Shown here piece by piece: positions 27,627 to 35,733 of a DNA stretch of 64,000 bases. Position numbers and translations under genes: made by a program. The number at the start of each line of letters is the position of its first letter. The stretch's first letter is position 1. The DNA comes from Pseudobacter ginsenosidimutans (GTDB lineage Bacteria > Bacteroidota > Bacteroidia > Chitinophagales > Chitinophagaceae). The DNA lies in contig NZ_CP042431.1 of NCBI RefSeq assembly GCF_007970185.1, forward strand, positions 434,001-498,000, written 5' to 3'. The notes beneath the pieces were generated by a model. It made no database searches, had not been told where the DNA came from, and worked only from the letters and a program-made list of their open reading frames with translations.

Positions 27627-28304
27627 TTAATTGCCGTTCTGATCGATAATGCCGTTCTTCACTGCATACATTACCAGGCCGGCCATTGATTTAGCTCCTG
27701 TTTTGGTTTTCAGTTTATCGCGGATCGCTTCCACAGTGCGGGGGCTTATTTCCACAATATCAGCGATCTCCTTGGTAGTTTTCTCCTCACACATAAGCTT
27801 GAGCACGCGCATTTCCTTGTCGGAAAGGTTTACATCCTGTGGACCGGCAAGGTCTGTTCTTTTGGTGCGAAGACCGGTGAGCAGTGCTTTATTGGTGAGC
27901 TCGTTGAAGAAGAACTCCTGCTCGAAACAGGTTTTGATGGCCTGGTAAATGGTTTCCGAGTCGGAGTTTTTGGTGAGATAGGAATTGGCACCGATCTCCA
28001 TGAGCTTACTGATCATGGAGTGATCGTTGTGCATCGAGAGCACAATCACTTTTGCTTCGGGGCGAACCTTCCTGATCTCGGGGAGTGTTTGGATGCCATC
28101 CATGATAGGCATCTGGATATCAAGGAGAATAACATCAGGCTCTATGTGTTTCAACAGATTGATCAGTTGCATGCCATTGTCTGCTTCCGCAATGAGCTCC
28201 ACATCTTTTTTAGCCGACAGGGCCGTTTTAACGCCTGCCCTGAAAAGGGCGTGATCATCCGCAATTGCTACTCTTATGAGCCTTTCTCCATCTGGTTTTT
28301 TCAT
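27627..28304 (-). CDS. NarL/LuxR-family response regulator (orphan)
   Basis: 225 residues. The receiver domain (about 8-130) has the acidic pair in IADDH, the phosphoacceptor Asp62 in VILLDIQMP, the conserved Ser/Thr in VLSMH, and Lys in YLTKNSDS. The C-terminal LuxR-type helix-turn-helix (about 158-220) reads LSDKEMRVLKLMCEEKTTKEIA. It is a transcription factor activated by phosphorylation. No kinase lies on its strand; the nearest one starts 1.3 kb away, divergently. It is a clear paralogue of the regulator at 31349-32008, including YLTK.SD.E.IYQAI and the FNDL/FNEL.NKA segment. Confidence 0.93.
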   Translation of the reverse strand: MKKPDGERLIRVAIADDHALFRAGVKTALSAKKDVELIAEADNGMQLINLLKHIEPDVILLDIQMPIMDGIQTLPEIRKVRPEAKVIVLSMHNDHSMISKLMEIGANSYLTKNSDSETIYQAIKTCFEQEFFFNELTNKALLTGLRTKRTDLAGPQDVNLSDKEMRVLKLMCEEKTTKEIADIVEISPRTVEAIRDKLKTKTGAKSMAGLVMYAVKNGIIDQNGN

Positions 28305-28530
28305 ACGGTTCTATTGTATTTTATATTGTGTTCCAGGTTTAGTTTGATAAGGCATCAAACTGAGGGGTTGAACACCTGGTTCTAACCGTGCTCAAAATGA
28401 TAATTTTTCGTGACAATTACTATAGCAGATTTACGAAATTATACTATTTCGGAATATACAGGAAACTATTTATAAACAGGGAATCTACGATTTGAAATCG
28501 GTGTTTTACGATGATTTCAAAGGAAACTTT

Positions 28531-28824
28531 CTAATGCGGTTGGTAAATACCGTATTTTGAAAATGAAGCAAATCTGCTCTTGTGCACATAGTTATCCACA
28601 AGTATTTTTGTTACACAAGTTGATTGACGAGGATTAGCAACCTCACACCATCCAATGTCCTTATAATAACCGTCCAGAAAAGTATTCCAATATCTATGAA
28701 GCCAGCAAAATCCAATGTCAATCAACTTTCTTTCTTTGTATGTTTTAGCTGATTTTATTCTCCTGTCCGGCTTCTTAACTTTTTTCCTCTTATTATCAGC
28801 ATCCTTTTTAATCAACTCAGGTTT
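28531..28824 (-). pseudogene. Decayed gene fragment, copy 1
   Basis: An open frame of about 98 codons with no ATG; only a TTG at 28815 could start it. The central part (28617-28728) is similar at DNA level to 32376-32494. The encoded LIDIGF and EVANP blocks match LTDIGF and EEVANS of the other copy, but between them the frames differ by small insertions or deletions. That is typical of a decaying gene. The lysine/arginine-rich beginning (KRKKVKKPDRR) is not matched in full. The family is not recognised. Confidence 0.5.
28617..28728. repeat. Diverged repeat copy 1 with 12-base inverted ends
   Basis: AAGTTGATTGAC at 28617-28628 is the exact reverse complement of GTCAATCAACTT at 28717-28728. 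The 112-base interval aligns with 32376-32494, sharing CATCCAATGTCCT-like and ACCGTCCA words. Both copies lie 310-370 bases upstream of a minus-strand paralogous response regulator. The similarity may come from a shared ancestral gene rather than from a mobile element. Confidence 0.55.
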
Positions 28825-28838
28825 TCATAATCATGGTT

Positions 28839-29099
28839 TTATTCAACAGCAACCTGCCACTTTGCAGCGTAAAGAATTGTGGTCTTGTTGAAGAAGTTCA
28901 ATGCTTTGGAGGATGCTCTGCAGTATGAACGGAACTTTTCCCCAATAAAGACCGGACCAGATTTTGCATTATTTTTTTTCATAATTTTAGTTAGATCGCC
29001 TTCTTTCCAAACCTTTCCTTTCTGAAACCATTCAACGCTCCCCAACCTTTTTGTATTAGCCGGGTCCTGGTTACTATATTTCCCATCCCCGTCATTTGG
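28839..29099 (-). pseudogene. Possible gene remnant upstream of fragment copy 1
   Basis: A minus-strand frame open from 29099 to a stop at 28839-28841, with a TTG at 29045 but no ATG before the charged region. The text reads like real protein (SVEWFQKGKVWKEGDL, then AKSGPVFIGEKFRSYCRAS), yet the frame begins without a start and ends 14 bases before the next remnant begins. It could be the N-terminal part of the same broken gene as 28531-28824. No family is recognised. Confidence 0.35.
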
Positions 29100-29158
29100 C
29101 TAAGGTTCTGGTTAGTTTCTTAACCTGCACATTTCCCTTACAAAATTCTTCTCAAATA

Positions 29159-29202
29159 GCAAGGGGAAAAAAAACGCAAAATCCCGTTTTTTTTCCCCTT
29201 GC
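29159..29202. terminator. Strong symmetric hairpin, terminator-like
   Basis: GCAAGGGGAAAAAAAACG (29159-29176) pairs perfectly with CGTTTTTTTTCCCCTTGC (29185-29202) around an 8-base loop. The plus-strand side is followed by TTCTTTTT, and the eight-T run lies inside the stem. No supported plus-strand gene lies upstream, so it may insulate the kinase gene or mark the end of a lost gene. Confidence 0.55.
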
Positions 29203-29622
29203 TTCTTTTTAATCTCCTCTTACTTTTGATCAGTACACATTTTTCGTATGCACATCACTGTTATACTGCATGCGCTAACATTAAACCTTTGTATCATGGT
29301 CACTGATCCTTCTGCTTTCTGCATCCAGATAATTATTCCATTTAAATGTCTTAGTTGCTCTGCCAGCAATGCCCCGGACCCTTCCGTTCTATTCGATGTT
29401 TGCTGCCCGGAGAGCTCATTCCCACCTATAAACAGCTCTCCCCCATTAAGTTCCATGGGTCTACCCGGGCCCATGGACTTATTATTCCCGGATGCTACGT
29501 CAACACAGCTGAATTAACCATTTTATCGCAATGCTTATCATTGCACTCAACTTCCCATCCCCTGATCTTACTGAGCCGCAGAAATTACACTGAATAAATC
29601 CATCATCAAAAACCAAATCTGT

Positions 29623-30402
29623 ATGAATCAACTCTTCATCAGTTTTTTTGTAACCAGTGCTATGAGCATGCTGGTATTCATTGTACTCTTACTCATTACC
29701 ATCACACTTCAGTTCCGGAAAAAACATTCCTGGTTCCACTGGTCGGTACGCAGTTTTGTTTCCGGTTTCAGGCTCCAGTTGCTCAACACAGAAATGCTGG
29801 CACAGGAAGCAATTTTCCGCATGATCTCGAGAGAGATACATGACAATATCGGACTTACCCTCACCGCTGTCAAGCATTTTCTCTACCGGCTCAAGCCAAG
29901 GCAGGATCCGGATGAAGCCCGGTATCTTAAAGGGTCTATGGGAATGCTCAGCCGGGCAATGGACCAACTCCGTCACATAAGCCACAGTATGAATGGCGAT
30001 GTGCTGGAAGATCAGGGACTGGTGAATGCCCTTCAACAGGAAGTTGACAGGATCAATCAATTGGATCATTTGCAGATCGCATTGCGCGTGGAAGGTGAAG
30101 AGAAAAACTTCGAAACCTCCAAAGAGATTGCTGTACTGCGTATGATCCAGGAATCCATCAATAATGTAATCAAACATGCAAAGGCCAGGATGGTAGATAT
30201 CCAGCTCAGGTTCTCTGGCAACCGTTTGGACCTTCAGGTTTGTGATGACGGCATAGGTATCGGTGCCGCGCTGGAAAAGAAAGTAATGGGCAGCGGATTG
30301 ATCAACCTGCATAAACGTGCGGAATTGCTGCAGGGCTGCTGCAAAATAATCAGCAATCAACCCAAGGGAACCACTATCGCCATTTCAATACCCATCAATT
30401 GA
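29623..30402 (+). CDS. Sensor histidine kinase, HisKA_3 type, without sensor domain
   Basis: 259 residues. One membrane helix (about 7-30) is followed directly by the dimerisation/phosphoacceptor region with His73 in SREIHDNIGLTLTAVK, then the HATPase domain: N box ESINNVIKHAKA near 185-196, G1 box VCDDGIGIG near 215-223, G2 box GSGLINLHKRAELL near 232-245. There is no periplasmic or PAS sensing domain, so input must come through the membrane helix or a partner. The regulator gene starts six bases after its stop, making a standard kinase-regulator pair. Confidence 0.92.
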   Translation: MNQLFISFFVTSAMSMLVFIVLLLITITLQFRKKHSWFHWSVRSFVSGFRLQLLNTEMLAQEAIFRMISREIHDNIGLTLTAVKHFLYRLKPRQDPDEARYLKGSMGMLSRAMDQLRHISHSMNGDVLEDQGLVNALQQEVDRINQLDHLQIALRVEGEEKNFETSKEIAVLRMIQESINNVIKHAKARMVDIQLRFSGNRLDLQVCDDGIGIGAALEKKVMGSGLINLHKRAELLQGCCKIISNQPKGTTIAISIPIN

Positions 30403-30408
30403 TAAACC

Positions 30409-31068
30409 ATGAAAACAAATACTATCTATACTGTTGGTATCGCAGATGATCACAACATAATGCGTCAGGGTGTGGCAGTGATGATCAATACATTCGGCGG
30501 GTTTTCAGTAGTAATGGAAGCAGGTGATGGTGCGGAGGTACTGAAACAACTCGAAGCAGGTAATATACCTGACCTGATACTGCTGGATCAGAACATGCCT
30601 GAAATAGACGGCTATGCTACCGCCAAATATCTTATGCAGAATTATCCGGGCATCCGTGTGCTGATGTTTACCATGTATGACAACGACTCTTTCCTGATCC
30701 GTTTTTTACATGCAGGTGCAAGAGGATTTGTCCGTAAGGATGCGGACCTTGGTGAGTTGAAGCTGGCAATGCAGACCGTAATGGAGGAGGGCTTTTATCA
30801 CTCAAACGATACAGCCGGCAGGATCACCACCACTTATCGCAGTCCTTTCCGCGATGAACTGCTCGGTAAAAGAACATTATCAGACCAGGAGGTCGAGTTC
30901 CTGAAACTGATCACTTCAGAAGCTACCTACAAAGCCATTTCTTCCATCATGTGTATCCCTATGCGCGCACTTGATACGATCAGGGATAATCTATTCATCC
31001 GTTTGGGAGTGAAGAACCGCGTTGGGCTGGCTATGTATGCCATCCGCAGCGGTATTGTTCATATCTGA
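30409..31068 (+). CDS. NarL/LuxR-family response regulator, partner of kinase 29623
   Basis: 219 residues. The receiver has IADDH near residue 11, the phosphoacceptor Asp60 in LILLDQNMP, Thr in MFTMYDND, and Lys in GFVRKDAD. The C-terminal HTH is atypical: LSDQEVEFLKLITSEATYKAIS, then SIMCIPMRALDTIRDNLFIRLG, so the second and third helices deviate from the usual SPRTVE pattern. DNA recognition may therefore differ from that of the three other regulators in the island. It is translationally close to the kinase (six-base gap). Confidence 0.92.
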   Translation: MKTNTIYTVGIADDHNIMRQGVAVMINTFGGFSVVMEAGDGAEVLKQLEAGNIPDLILLDQNMPEIDGYATAKYLMQNYPGIRVLMFTMYDNDSFLIRFLHAGARGFVRKDADLGELKLAMQTVMEEGFYHSNDTAGRITTTYRSPFRDELLGKRTLSDQEVEFLKLITSEATYKAISSIMCIPMRALDTIRDNLFIRLGVKNRVGLAMYAIRSGIVHI

Positions 31069-31348
31069 CGGATAACCTTTTGCTTTCTAGTTTGTCCATG
31101 TAATATTTAATCCCTCCCAATGAGAGCTCCGGAAGCCTGCATCCTGCAAGGCTCTGAACAAACTATGCCTGGTTCAGGAACAGCCAGGAAAGGAAACTGA
31201 TTCATTACTGCGTCGTTACCGGCAATGAATACAGGGCCTGACCAGCAGGTTCAGGAATGATGCATGTTTTTCAGACAGGATGCTAAGCCGCGATCTGTGC
31301 GGGCGGCGTATCAACTGTGTAAGCTGGCAAAGGTGCAGGCTCCGGTTT

Positions 31349-32008
31349 TTAATCGATCAACTTATTGCGCATGCCATACATGATGAGTCCGGCAATGGTT
31401 TTTGCACCTACCTTGGATTTCATGTTTTGCCTGATAGTTTCAACCGTTCGCGGGCTGAGAAAAACCTCTTTGGAAATCTCTTCCGTGGTTTTGTCTTCCG
31501 CCAGAAGCCGGAGAATACGGATTTCCTTTTCAGAAAACTTGATGGGATTGGGGTAGAATTGTCTTACCTGTTTCTTGGTTTGAAGTTTGGAAAGTACAGC
31601 TTTATTAACGAGATCGTTGAAGTAGAAGTCTTCGTTCATGCAGGCAAGGATAGCCTGGTAGATCTCTTCAGGGTCTGATGTTTTGGTGAGATAGGCATTG
31701 GCGCCCATTTCCATCATCTTGGTGATCATTTCCTGATCATCGTACATGGTGAGCACCACAATTTTTACATCATTGTATTCTTTGCGGAGGATGCCGATAG
31801 CGTTCACACCGTCCACCTCCGGCATCCGGATGTCCATCAGGAGTACGTCAGGCTTCTTCAGCTTCATCTTGTGCATCAGGTCTTTTCCGTCCTCAGCTTC
31901 CCAAAGGATCTTCAGATATTCTTTGCCTTTGAGAGCCATCTTAATGCCGTCGCGGAAAATCTTGTGATCGTCGGCTATTGATACCTTGATTACCAGTTCA
32001 GCGCTCAT
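31349..32008 (-). CDS. NarL/LuxR-family response regulator (orphan)
   Basis: 219 residues. Receiver with IADDH near residue 11, phosphoacceptor Asp59 in VLLMDIRMP, VLTMYDDQ, and Lys in YLTKTSDPEE. The HTH is canonical: FSEKEIRILRLLAEDKTTEEIS and SPRTVETIRQNMKSKVGAKT. It is a paralogue of the orphan regulator at 27627-28304 and lies in the same orientation, with a related gene fragment 370 bases upstream. This arrangement suggests a shared duplicated segment. It converges on the regulator at 30409-31068 across a 280-base gap with no clear gene or terminator. Confidence 0.93.
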   Translation of the reverse strand: MSAELVIKVSIADDHKIFRDGIKMALKGKEYLKILWEAEDGKDLMHKMKLKKPDVLLMDIRMPEVDGVNAIGILRKEYNDVKIVVLTMYDDQEMITKMMEMGANAYLTKTSDPEEIYQAILACMNEDFYFNDLVNKAVLSKLQTKKQVRQFYPNPIKFSEKEIRILRLLAEDKTTEEISKEVFLSPRTVETIRQNMKSKVGAKTIAGLIMYGMRNKLID

Positions 32009-32356
32009 AACGGGGCAGGTTTGACTTTATTGGTTGGGTTAGTAACGTAATAAACGAAGCCGGTGAACCATCATTGTATCGGGAGTAAAATCCCGTTAAA
32101 AATCCGTTGATTACACCGTGTCGGATACTCTCAATCAGCCACGCCATTGCCACGGCAAACGCTGCCGTTGCTGCTTCATGCCTTTATCTTTCTCTCCGGG
32201 TCCTTTTCAGGAACCGGATTCAGTAACAATGGTAGTTAGTTTTATTGAAACGGTATCGGGTTTTTACCAACACCCGGTACTGGAATATCTACGAACCTAA
32301 AAGTAATTACTGAACGGTCAAAATCAAGCAATAATGCTCTTGTAGCTTGAAATACA

Positions 32357-32632
32357 CTACAATATATTTGTTCTGAAGTTGATTGGTACAGAATTGGCGA
32401 CCTCTTCGATCATCCAATGTCCTGAGTTTACCGTCCAAAAACTAATTTCCAAATATCCACTGAAAGCCGTGTCAAATCCAATATCAGTCAACTTCTTCTT
32501 TTTTCCAATTATCTTCTGACAAGACCGGCTCCCTCTTTTATACTCCAGTTTATCATTTTTTACCTGAAAGGAAAAACTCAGCGGTTGATACACATTATCC
32601 ACTGTTCCGGCAGCCCCGTTTTTAAAATCCGT
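32357..32632 (-). pseudogene. Decayed gene fragment, copy 2
   Basis: About 91 open codons without ATG (first possible start is a GTG at 32602). The translation ends in a plausible folded segment containing LTDIGFDTAFSGYLEI, FWTVNSGHWMIEEVANS. It is related to 28531-28824 at both DNA and protein level and looks like the C-terminal end of a larger lost protein. The family is not recognised. Confidence 0.5.
32376..32494. repeat. Diverged repeat copy 2 with inverted ends
   Basis: AAGTTGATTGG (32376-32386) and CAGTCAACTT (32485-32494) are inverted copies with one mismatch. The 119-base interval aligns with 28617-28728 through several shared 8-13 base words and small indels. Confidence 0.55.
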
Positions 32633-32933
32633 TTAACTTTGGGAATACTTTTCCACAATCCGGCATGATTTGTGAATAAACCCGATAGGCTTCGTAAGTT
32701 TTACAGGCCAAATTTGCGATTTTTACCATAGTAAAAATACGGTCGCAAGCCAGAATTTCTACTCATTTTTGCATCGTAGTAATACCTTAAAATTTCTCGT
32801 AAACCCACGACACACTTGAATCGCAGGCAATTTAATCCATTTCGCCGAGCCTTTCTACCTGTTGCCCACCTTTTTTTTTGGAGGTTCTTTTACCACTCGG
32901 AACTACTATTCTAAACCTCTTAAACTTACTACT

Positions 32934-33341
32934 ATGATGCAAAACGAACTCATCACTAAACGCGATATCAAGGCTATTGGTGAAGAGATCGGCTTCGAGC
33001 TCGGAGCTACAATGGTTAACGACTACCAAACAGCCAATCCACAGGACGCTTATTGCTACGTTATCGGTCGTAACATCATCGAAAACATCTTGGCTCAACC
33101 TGGTTGTGTAGGTATGCAGTTCTACAACGCTTACAACGAAATGGGCGAAAAAACTTTGGTTTATGTAGGTTTAGACGCTGATGGCAAAGCCATCCTGGAG
33201 TACTCTACTGTAAACAAAGAAGGTCAGCTGAACACAAAACAAGGTATCGTTGCTGACCGTATCGTTCGCAGGCCAAGCACTCAACCGCCTCCTGCACCTA
33301 CTACACCTGATCCGGACACATTCACCTGGATCATCGATTAA
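32934..33341 (+). CDS. Unknown 135-residue protein with Pro-rich tail
   Basis: The start is the first of two adjacent ATGs, at 32934 (the second is 32937). Longer readings begin in T-rich non-coding DNA. No signal peptide or membrane helix is seen. Residues 1-110 form a compact-looking alpha/beta domain with ITKRDIKAIGEEIGFELGAT, YCYVIGRNIIENIL and VYVGLDADGKAILEYS. The last 25 residues are RRPSTQPPPAPTTPDPD followed by TFTWIID. Codons are strongly biased toward a small set, as in highly expressed genes, unlike the flanking regulators. I do not recognise the family. It precedes the membrane-protein/kinase/regulator locus by 48 bases but is separated from it by a promoter. Confidence 0.75.
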   Translation: MMQNELITKRDIKAIGEEIGFELGATMVNDYQTANPQDAYCYVIGRNIIENILAQPGCVGMQFYNAYNEMGEKTLVYVGLDADGKAILEYSTVNKEGQLNTKQGIVADRIVRRPSTQPPPAPTTPDPDTFTWIID

Positions 33342-33351
33342 ATAGAATTTA

Positions 33352-33382
33352 TTTGAACTTCATGATGCCTTTTATATATTTG
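33352..33382 (+). promoter_or_regulatory. Consensus promoter for the membrane protein-kinase locus
   Basis: TTTG at 33352-33355 and TATATTTG at 33375-33382 are exactly 19 bases apart, a full match to the Bacteroidota consensus. The ATG at 33390 is eight bases after the -7 box, so the leader would be almost absent. The box fixes the start of the following gene in the frame of 33390. Confidence 0.65.
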
Positions 33383-33389
33383 ACCCTAA

Positions 33390-34112
33390 ATGCTGTTCAA
33401 ATATAGAGGCTCTACTTCAACATATTACTATTTACTCTCACTTATTACCCTTATTACTGTTCGTCATTTTCTTTAAAAGAAACAGAAGAACAGAGATAAG
33501 GGTAATTTTATTTTATTGCGGATACGCTTTCCTGAATGATCTCACGATTTCCAATCTGAGCCTTCGCACCAGCGAATCGAATAATTTCCTGATCTATATC
33601 CTGTTAAGCCTCTTCACTGTTTTCGAATACCTGCTGTTCTCAGCATTTATCTGGCTCAACCTGCGGAAAGGGATCTTCAAGAACATCGTACTGATCGCAT
33701 CCCCGTTCTTTCTGACCTTTTCTTTCTTTGAATTTTTCAGAACACAGGGGTCATCCATTGACTCCCTGAGCATTACGGTGGAATACCTTCTGCTTATTAT
33801 TTTCTGCCTGTTCTATTTCTTCAAAGAGATCAATCAACCCGAATCTGTATTCATCTATTCTTCGTACACTTTCTGGGTTATTGTTGGCATTCTCATCTAT
33901 TCCACAGGAACTTTCTTCTTTTTACCTATTCCAGGAATTTAAGTGATGAAGAATGGGCCAAATGGTCAGTCATAAATTATATATTTACTATTATTAAGAA
34001 CATTCTTTTTGGAATCGCCGTGATCATGCCCAAAAAGAACGATACGCTCCAATCCCAGGAAAAACATTACAGGGATCAACTCTTTGATCCGCCACCACTA
34101 AACCCATTATAA
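33390..34112 (+). pseudogene. Polytopic membrane protein, interrupted by two opposite frameshifts
   Basis: Read in one frame from ATG 33390, the protein stops at 33474. The next frame is open from 33346 to 33940 without any start codon and encodes about six hydrophobic helices. The original frame then resumes at TATTCCAGG (33927) as YSRNLSDEEWAKW to a stop at 34110-34112. Removing one C from CCC near 33450 and adding one C near 33925 would give a single protein of about 240 residues with roughly seven helices. Its topology resembles the product at 35734-36414. Genuine inactivation and assembly error are both possible. The kinase gene begins 24 bases later. Confidence 0.75.
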
Positions 34113-34136
34113 AAACCAATTACCTGTTCATAGGCC

Positions 34137-34976
34137 ATGCTCTTCCTCCAGATAAGCAGCACTGATAGCCCCGTTTCCCTGGTACTGTTCTTTGGTACAG
34201 TAGGTATGCTGGCATTGACCATCGGCCTCATCGTCTTTATCATATTCCACCAACGGAAAGTGATACGCTACCAATTACAGTTGCAGCGCCTGGAACAGGA
34301 GCAGCAGAAAATGTTGCTCAACGCTTCTATCCGCCTGCAGGAAGAAGAACGCCAGCGTATTGCAGCGGATCTTCACGATGATGCAGGCCCACTCCTCGCC
34401 ACCGCCCGTTTATACCTGAACGAGAACCTGGTGAACCTCGATAAAACTTCGCAACTGCAAAGCATCTACAATGCCAAACAGATCATCGATGATACCATCC
34501 AGCTGATCAGGAATATCTCCCATAGCCTGATGCCTCCCACCCTGAAGAATTTCGGGTTGGAGTCTGCTGTGAACGACCTCTTCCAGAAGATCAGCGGTTC
34601 AGGCAGCATGAACGCCAGTTGCAGGTTCCATGATTATCGGGACAGGCTCCATCCGGACCAGGAACTGATCATTTTCCGCGTGATACAGGAATTGGTGAAT
34701 AATATCCTCAAACACAGCAACGCCAGTTTCATTCACGTTACCCAGAACCTCGGCGGCACCAAACTGTATATCAGGATGCATCACGACGGAAAGGGAATCA
34801 CCCAGAGCGATTTCGAGAAACTCAACAAGAGCAACCAGGGGCTGGGACTAAAAAATATCCAGAGCCGCCTCAAGCTCCTGCACGGAAGGATCTATTTTGA
34901 AAAAGATATGTCTCAAACCTATTATAAAGTAACCATTGAAATACCAAGAGTTGAGGAAGAAGTAGTAGCAGAATGA
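34137..34976 (+). CDS. Sensor histidine kinase, HisKA_3 type, without sensor domain
   Basis: 279 residues. One membrane helix (about 13-37), a short coiled-coil rich in Gln and Leu (40-65), then the canonical HisKA_3 motif ERQRIAADLHDDAGPLLAT with His80. The HATPase domain has ELVNNILKHSNAS near 183-195, MHHDGKGI near 213-220 and GLGLKNIQSRLKLL near 232-245. No extracellular sensing domain exists. It sits between a seven-helix-like gene upstream (24 bases) and a regulator gene downstream (57 bases), so the membrane protein may be the sensing partner. Confidence 0.92.
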   Translation: MLFLQISSTDSPVSLVLFFGTVGMLALTIGLIVFIIFHQRKVIRYQLQLQRLEQEQQKMLLNASIRLQEEERQRIAADLHDDAGPLLATARLYLNENLVNLDKTSQLQSIYNAKQIIDDTIQLIRNISHSLMPPTLKNFGLESAVNDLFQKISGSGSMNASCRFHDYRDRLHPDQELIIFRVIQELVNNILKHSNASFIHVTQNLGGTKLYIRMHHDGKGITQSDFEKLNKSNQGLGLKNIQSRLKLLHGRIYFEKDMSQTYYKVTIEIPRVEEEVVAE

Positions 34977-35033
34977 TCCAATGGTTCATGTTCATACATT
35001 CTGTAAATTTAGACTGCCAATATCATAAAAACA

Positions 35034-35690
35034 ATGGGACCCATTAAAGTTGCTATCGCAGACGACCACAAGATCTTTCGAAAAGGAGTGATACTTTCCC
35101 TCCGTCCCTACACCAATATCAAATTTGTGCTGGAGGCGGAGAACGGACAGGAACTGTTAGACAATCTCCCGGGATTGACAGAGCAGCCGGATGTAATTCT
35201 GATGGACCTGAGAATGCCGCTGAAAGACGGAATTGAAACCACCAAGATCATTGCCCGGCAATATCCGCAGATCCATGTGATTGCGCTTACCATGTATGAA
35301 GATGAGCGCTTCGTCAGCCATATGATGGAAATCGGCGCCAATGGATATTTGCTCAAAAGCGCTGATCCTGCCGAGATCAAGAAAGCCATTATGGAAGTAA
35401 TGAGCAAAGGATATTATCTCAACAATTTCGTGAACAGGATATTGTTGAAAAAATCGCATGCCAGACAGAAAGTAGTGCCTACACTCAACAGTGAGATCAC
35501 GCTGAGTGACCGTGAAAGAGATGTGATCAAGTACATCTGCATGGAATTCACAGCGCATGAAATTGCACAGAAACTGGAAGTAAGCCCCAGGACCGTGGAA
35601 GCGATAAAAGACCGGCTGATGGAGCGCTTTGGCTCCAAGAACACTGCCGGGCTCGTTTTCTTTGCCGTAAAAAACAACCTGATCGATTAG
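35034..35690 (+). CDS. NarL/LuxR-family response regulator, partner of kinase 34137
   Basis: 218 residues. Receiver with IADDH near residue 8, phosphoacceptor Asp58 in VILMDLRMP, Thr in ALTMYEDE, Lys in YLLKSADPAE. HTH canonical: LSDRERDVIKYICMEFTAHEIA and SPRTVEAIKDRLMERFGSKN. It is the likely target of the kinase just upstream. It is followed after 43 bases by a second seven-helix-like membrane protein gene, completing a four-gene unit. Confidence 0.93.
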   Translation: MGPIKVAIADDHKIFRKGVILSLRPYTNIKFVLEAENGQELLDNLPGLTEQPDVILMDLRMPLKDGIETTKIIARQYPQIHVIALTMYEDERFVSHMMEIGANGYLLKSADPAEIKKAIMEVMSKGYYLNNFVNRILLKKSHARQKVVPTLNSEITLSDRERDVIKYICMEFTAHEIAQKLEVSPRTVEAIKDRLMERFGSKNTAGLVFFAVKNNLID

Positions 35691-35733
35691 ATTTATTACT
35701 CTATGAATTCCCGGTTACAGACTTGTAGCCACT

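Larger units (their letters stand above)
28305..29622. other. Long gene-poor interval with decayed coding fragments and a strong hairpin
   Basis: No complete gene is supported between the minus-strand regulator and the plus-strand kinase. On the minus strand two open stretches without proper starts (28531-28824 and 28839-29099) look like gene remnants. A perfect 18-base-pair hairpin lies at 29159-29202. Base composition is more A/T-rich than in the flanking genes. The remainder (29203-29622) shows short open frames without protein-like composition and nothing recognisable. Confidence 0.6.
32009..32933. other. Gene-poor interval upstream of an orphan regulator
   Basis: No complete gene is supported. 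The interval contains the second decayed fragment (32357-32632) and a small stem CGGGT/ACCCG near 32256-32277. It ends in a T-rich stretch (nine T's near 32870) before the unknown gene at 32934. No clear TTTG / TAnnTTTG promoter for that gene was found. Confidence 0.55.

Noticed and set aside
29248-29517. 89-codon plus-strand frame upstream of the kinase
   Set aside because: Cys/Pro/Ser-rich text without domain character, no promoter or ribosome site, and overlapping frames on both strands.
31069-31348. Possible small RNA or terminator between convergent regulators
   Set aside because: Only weak, short inverted repeats are visible and there is no U tract.
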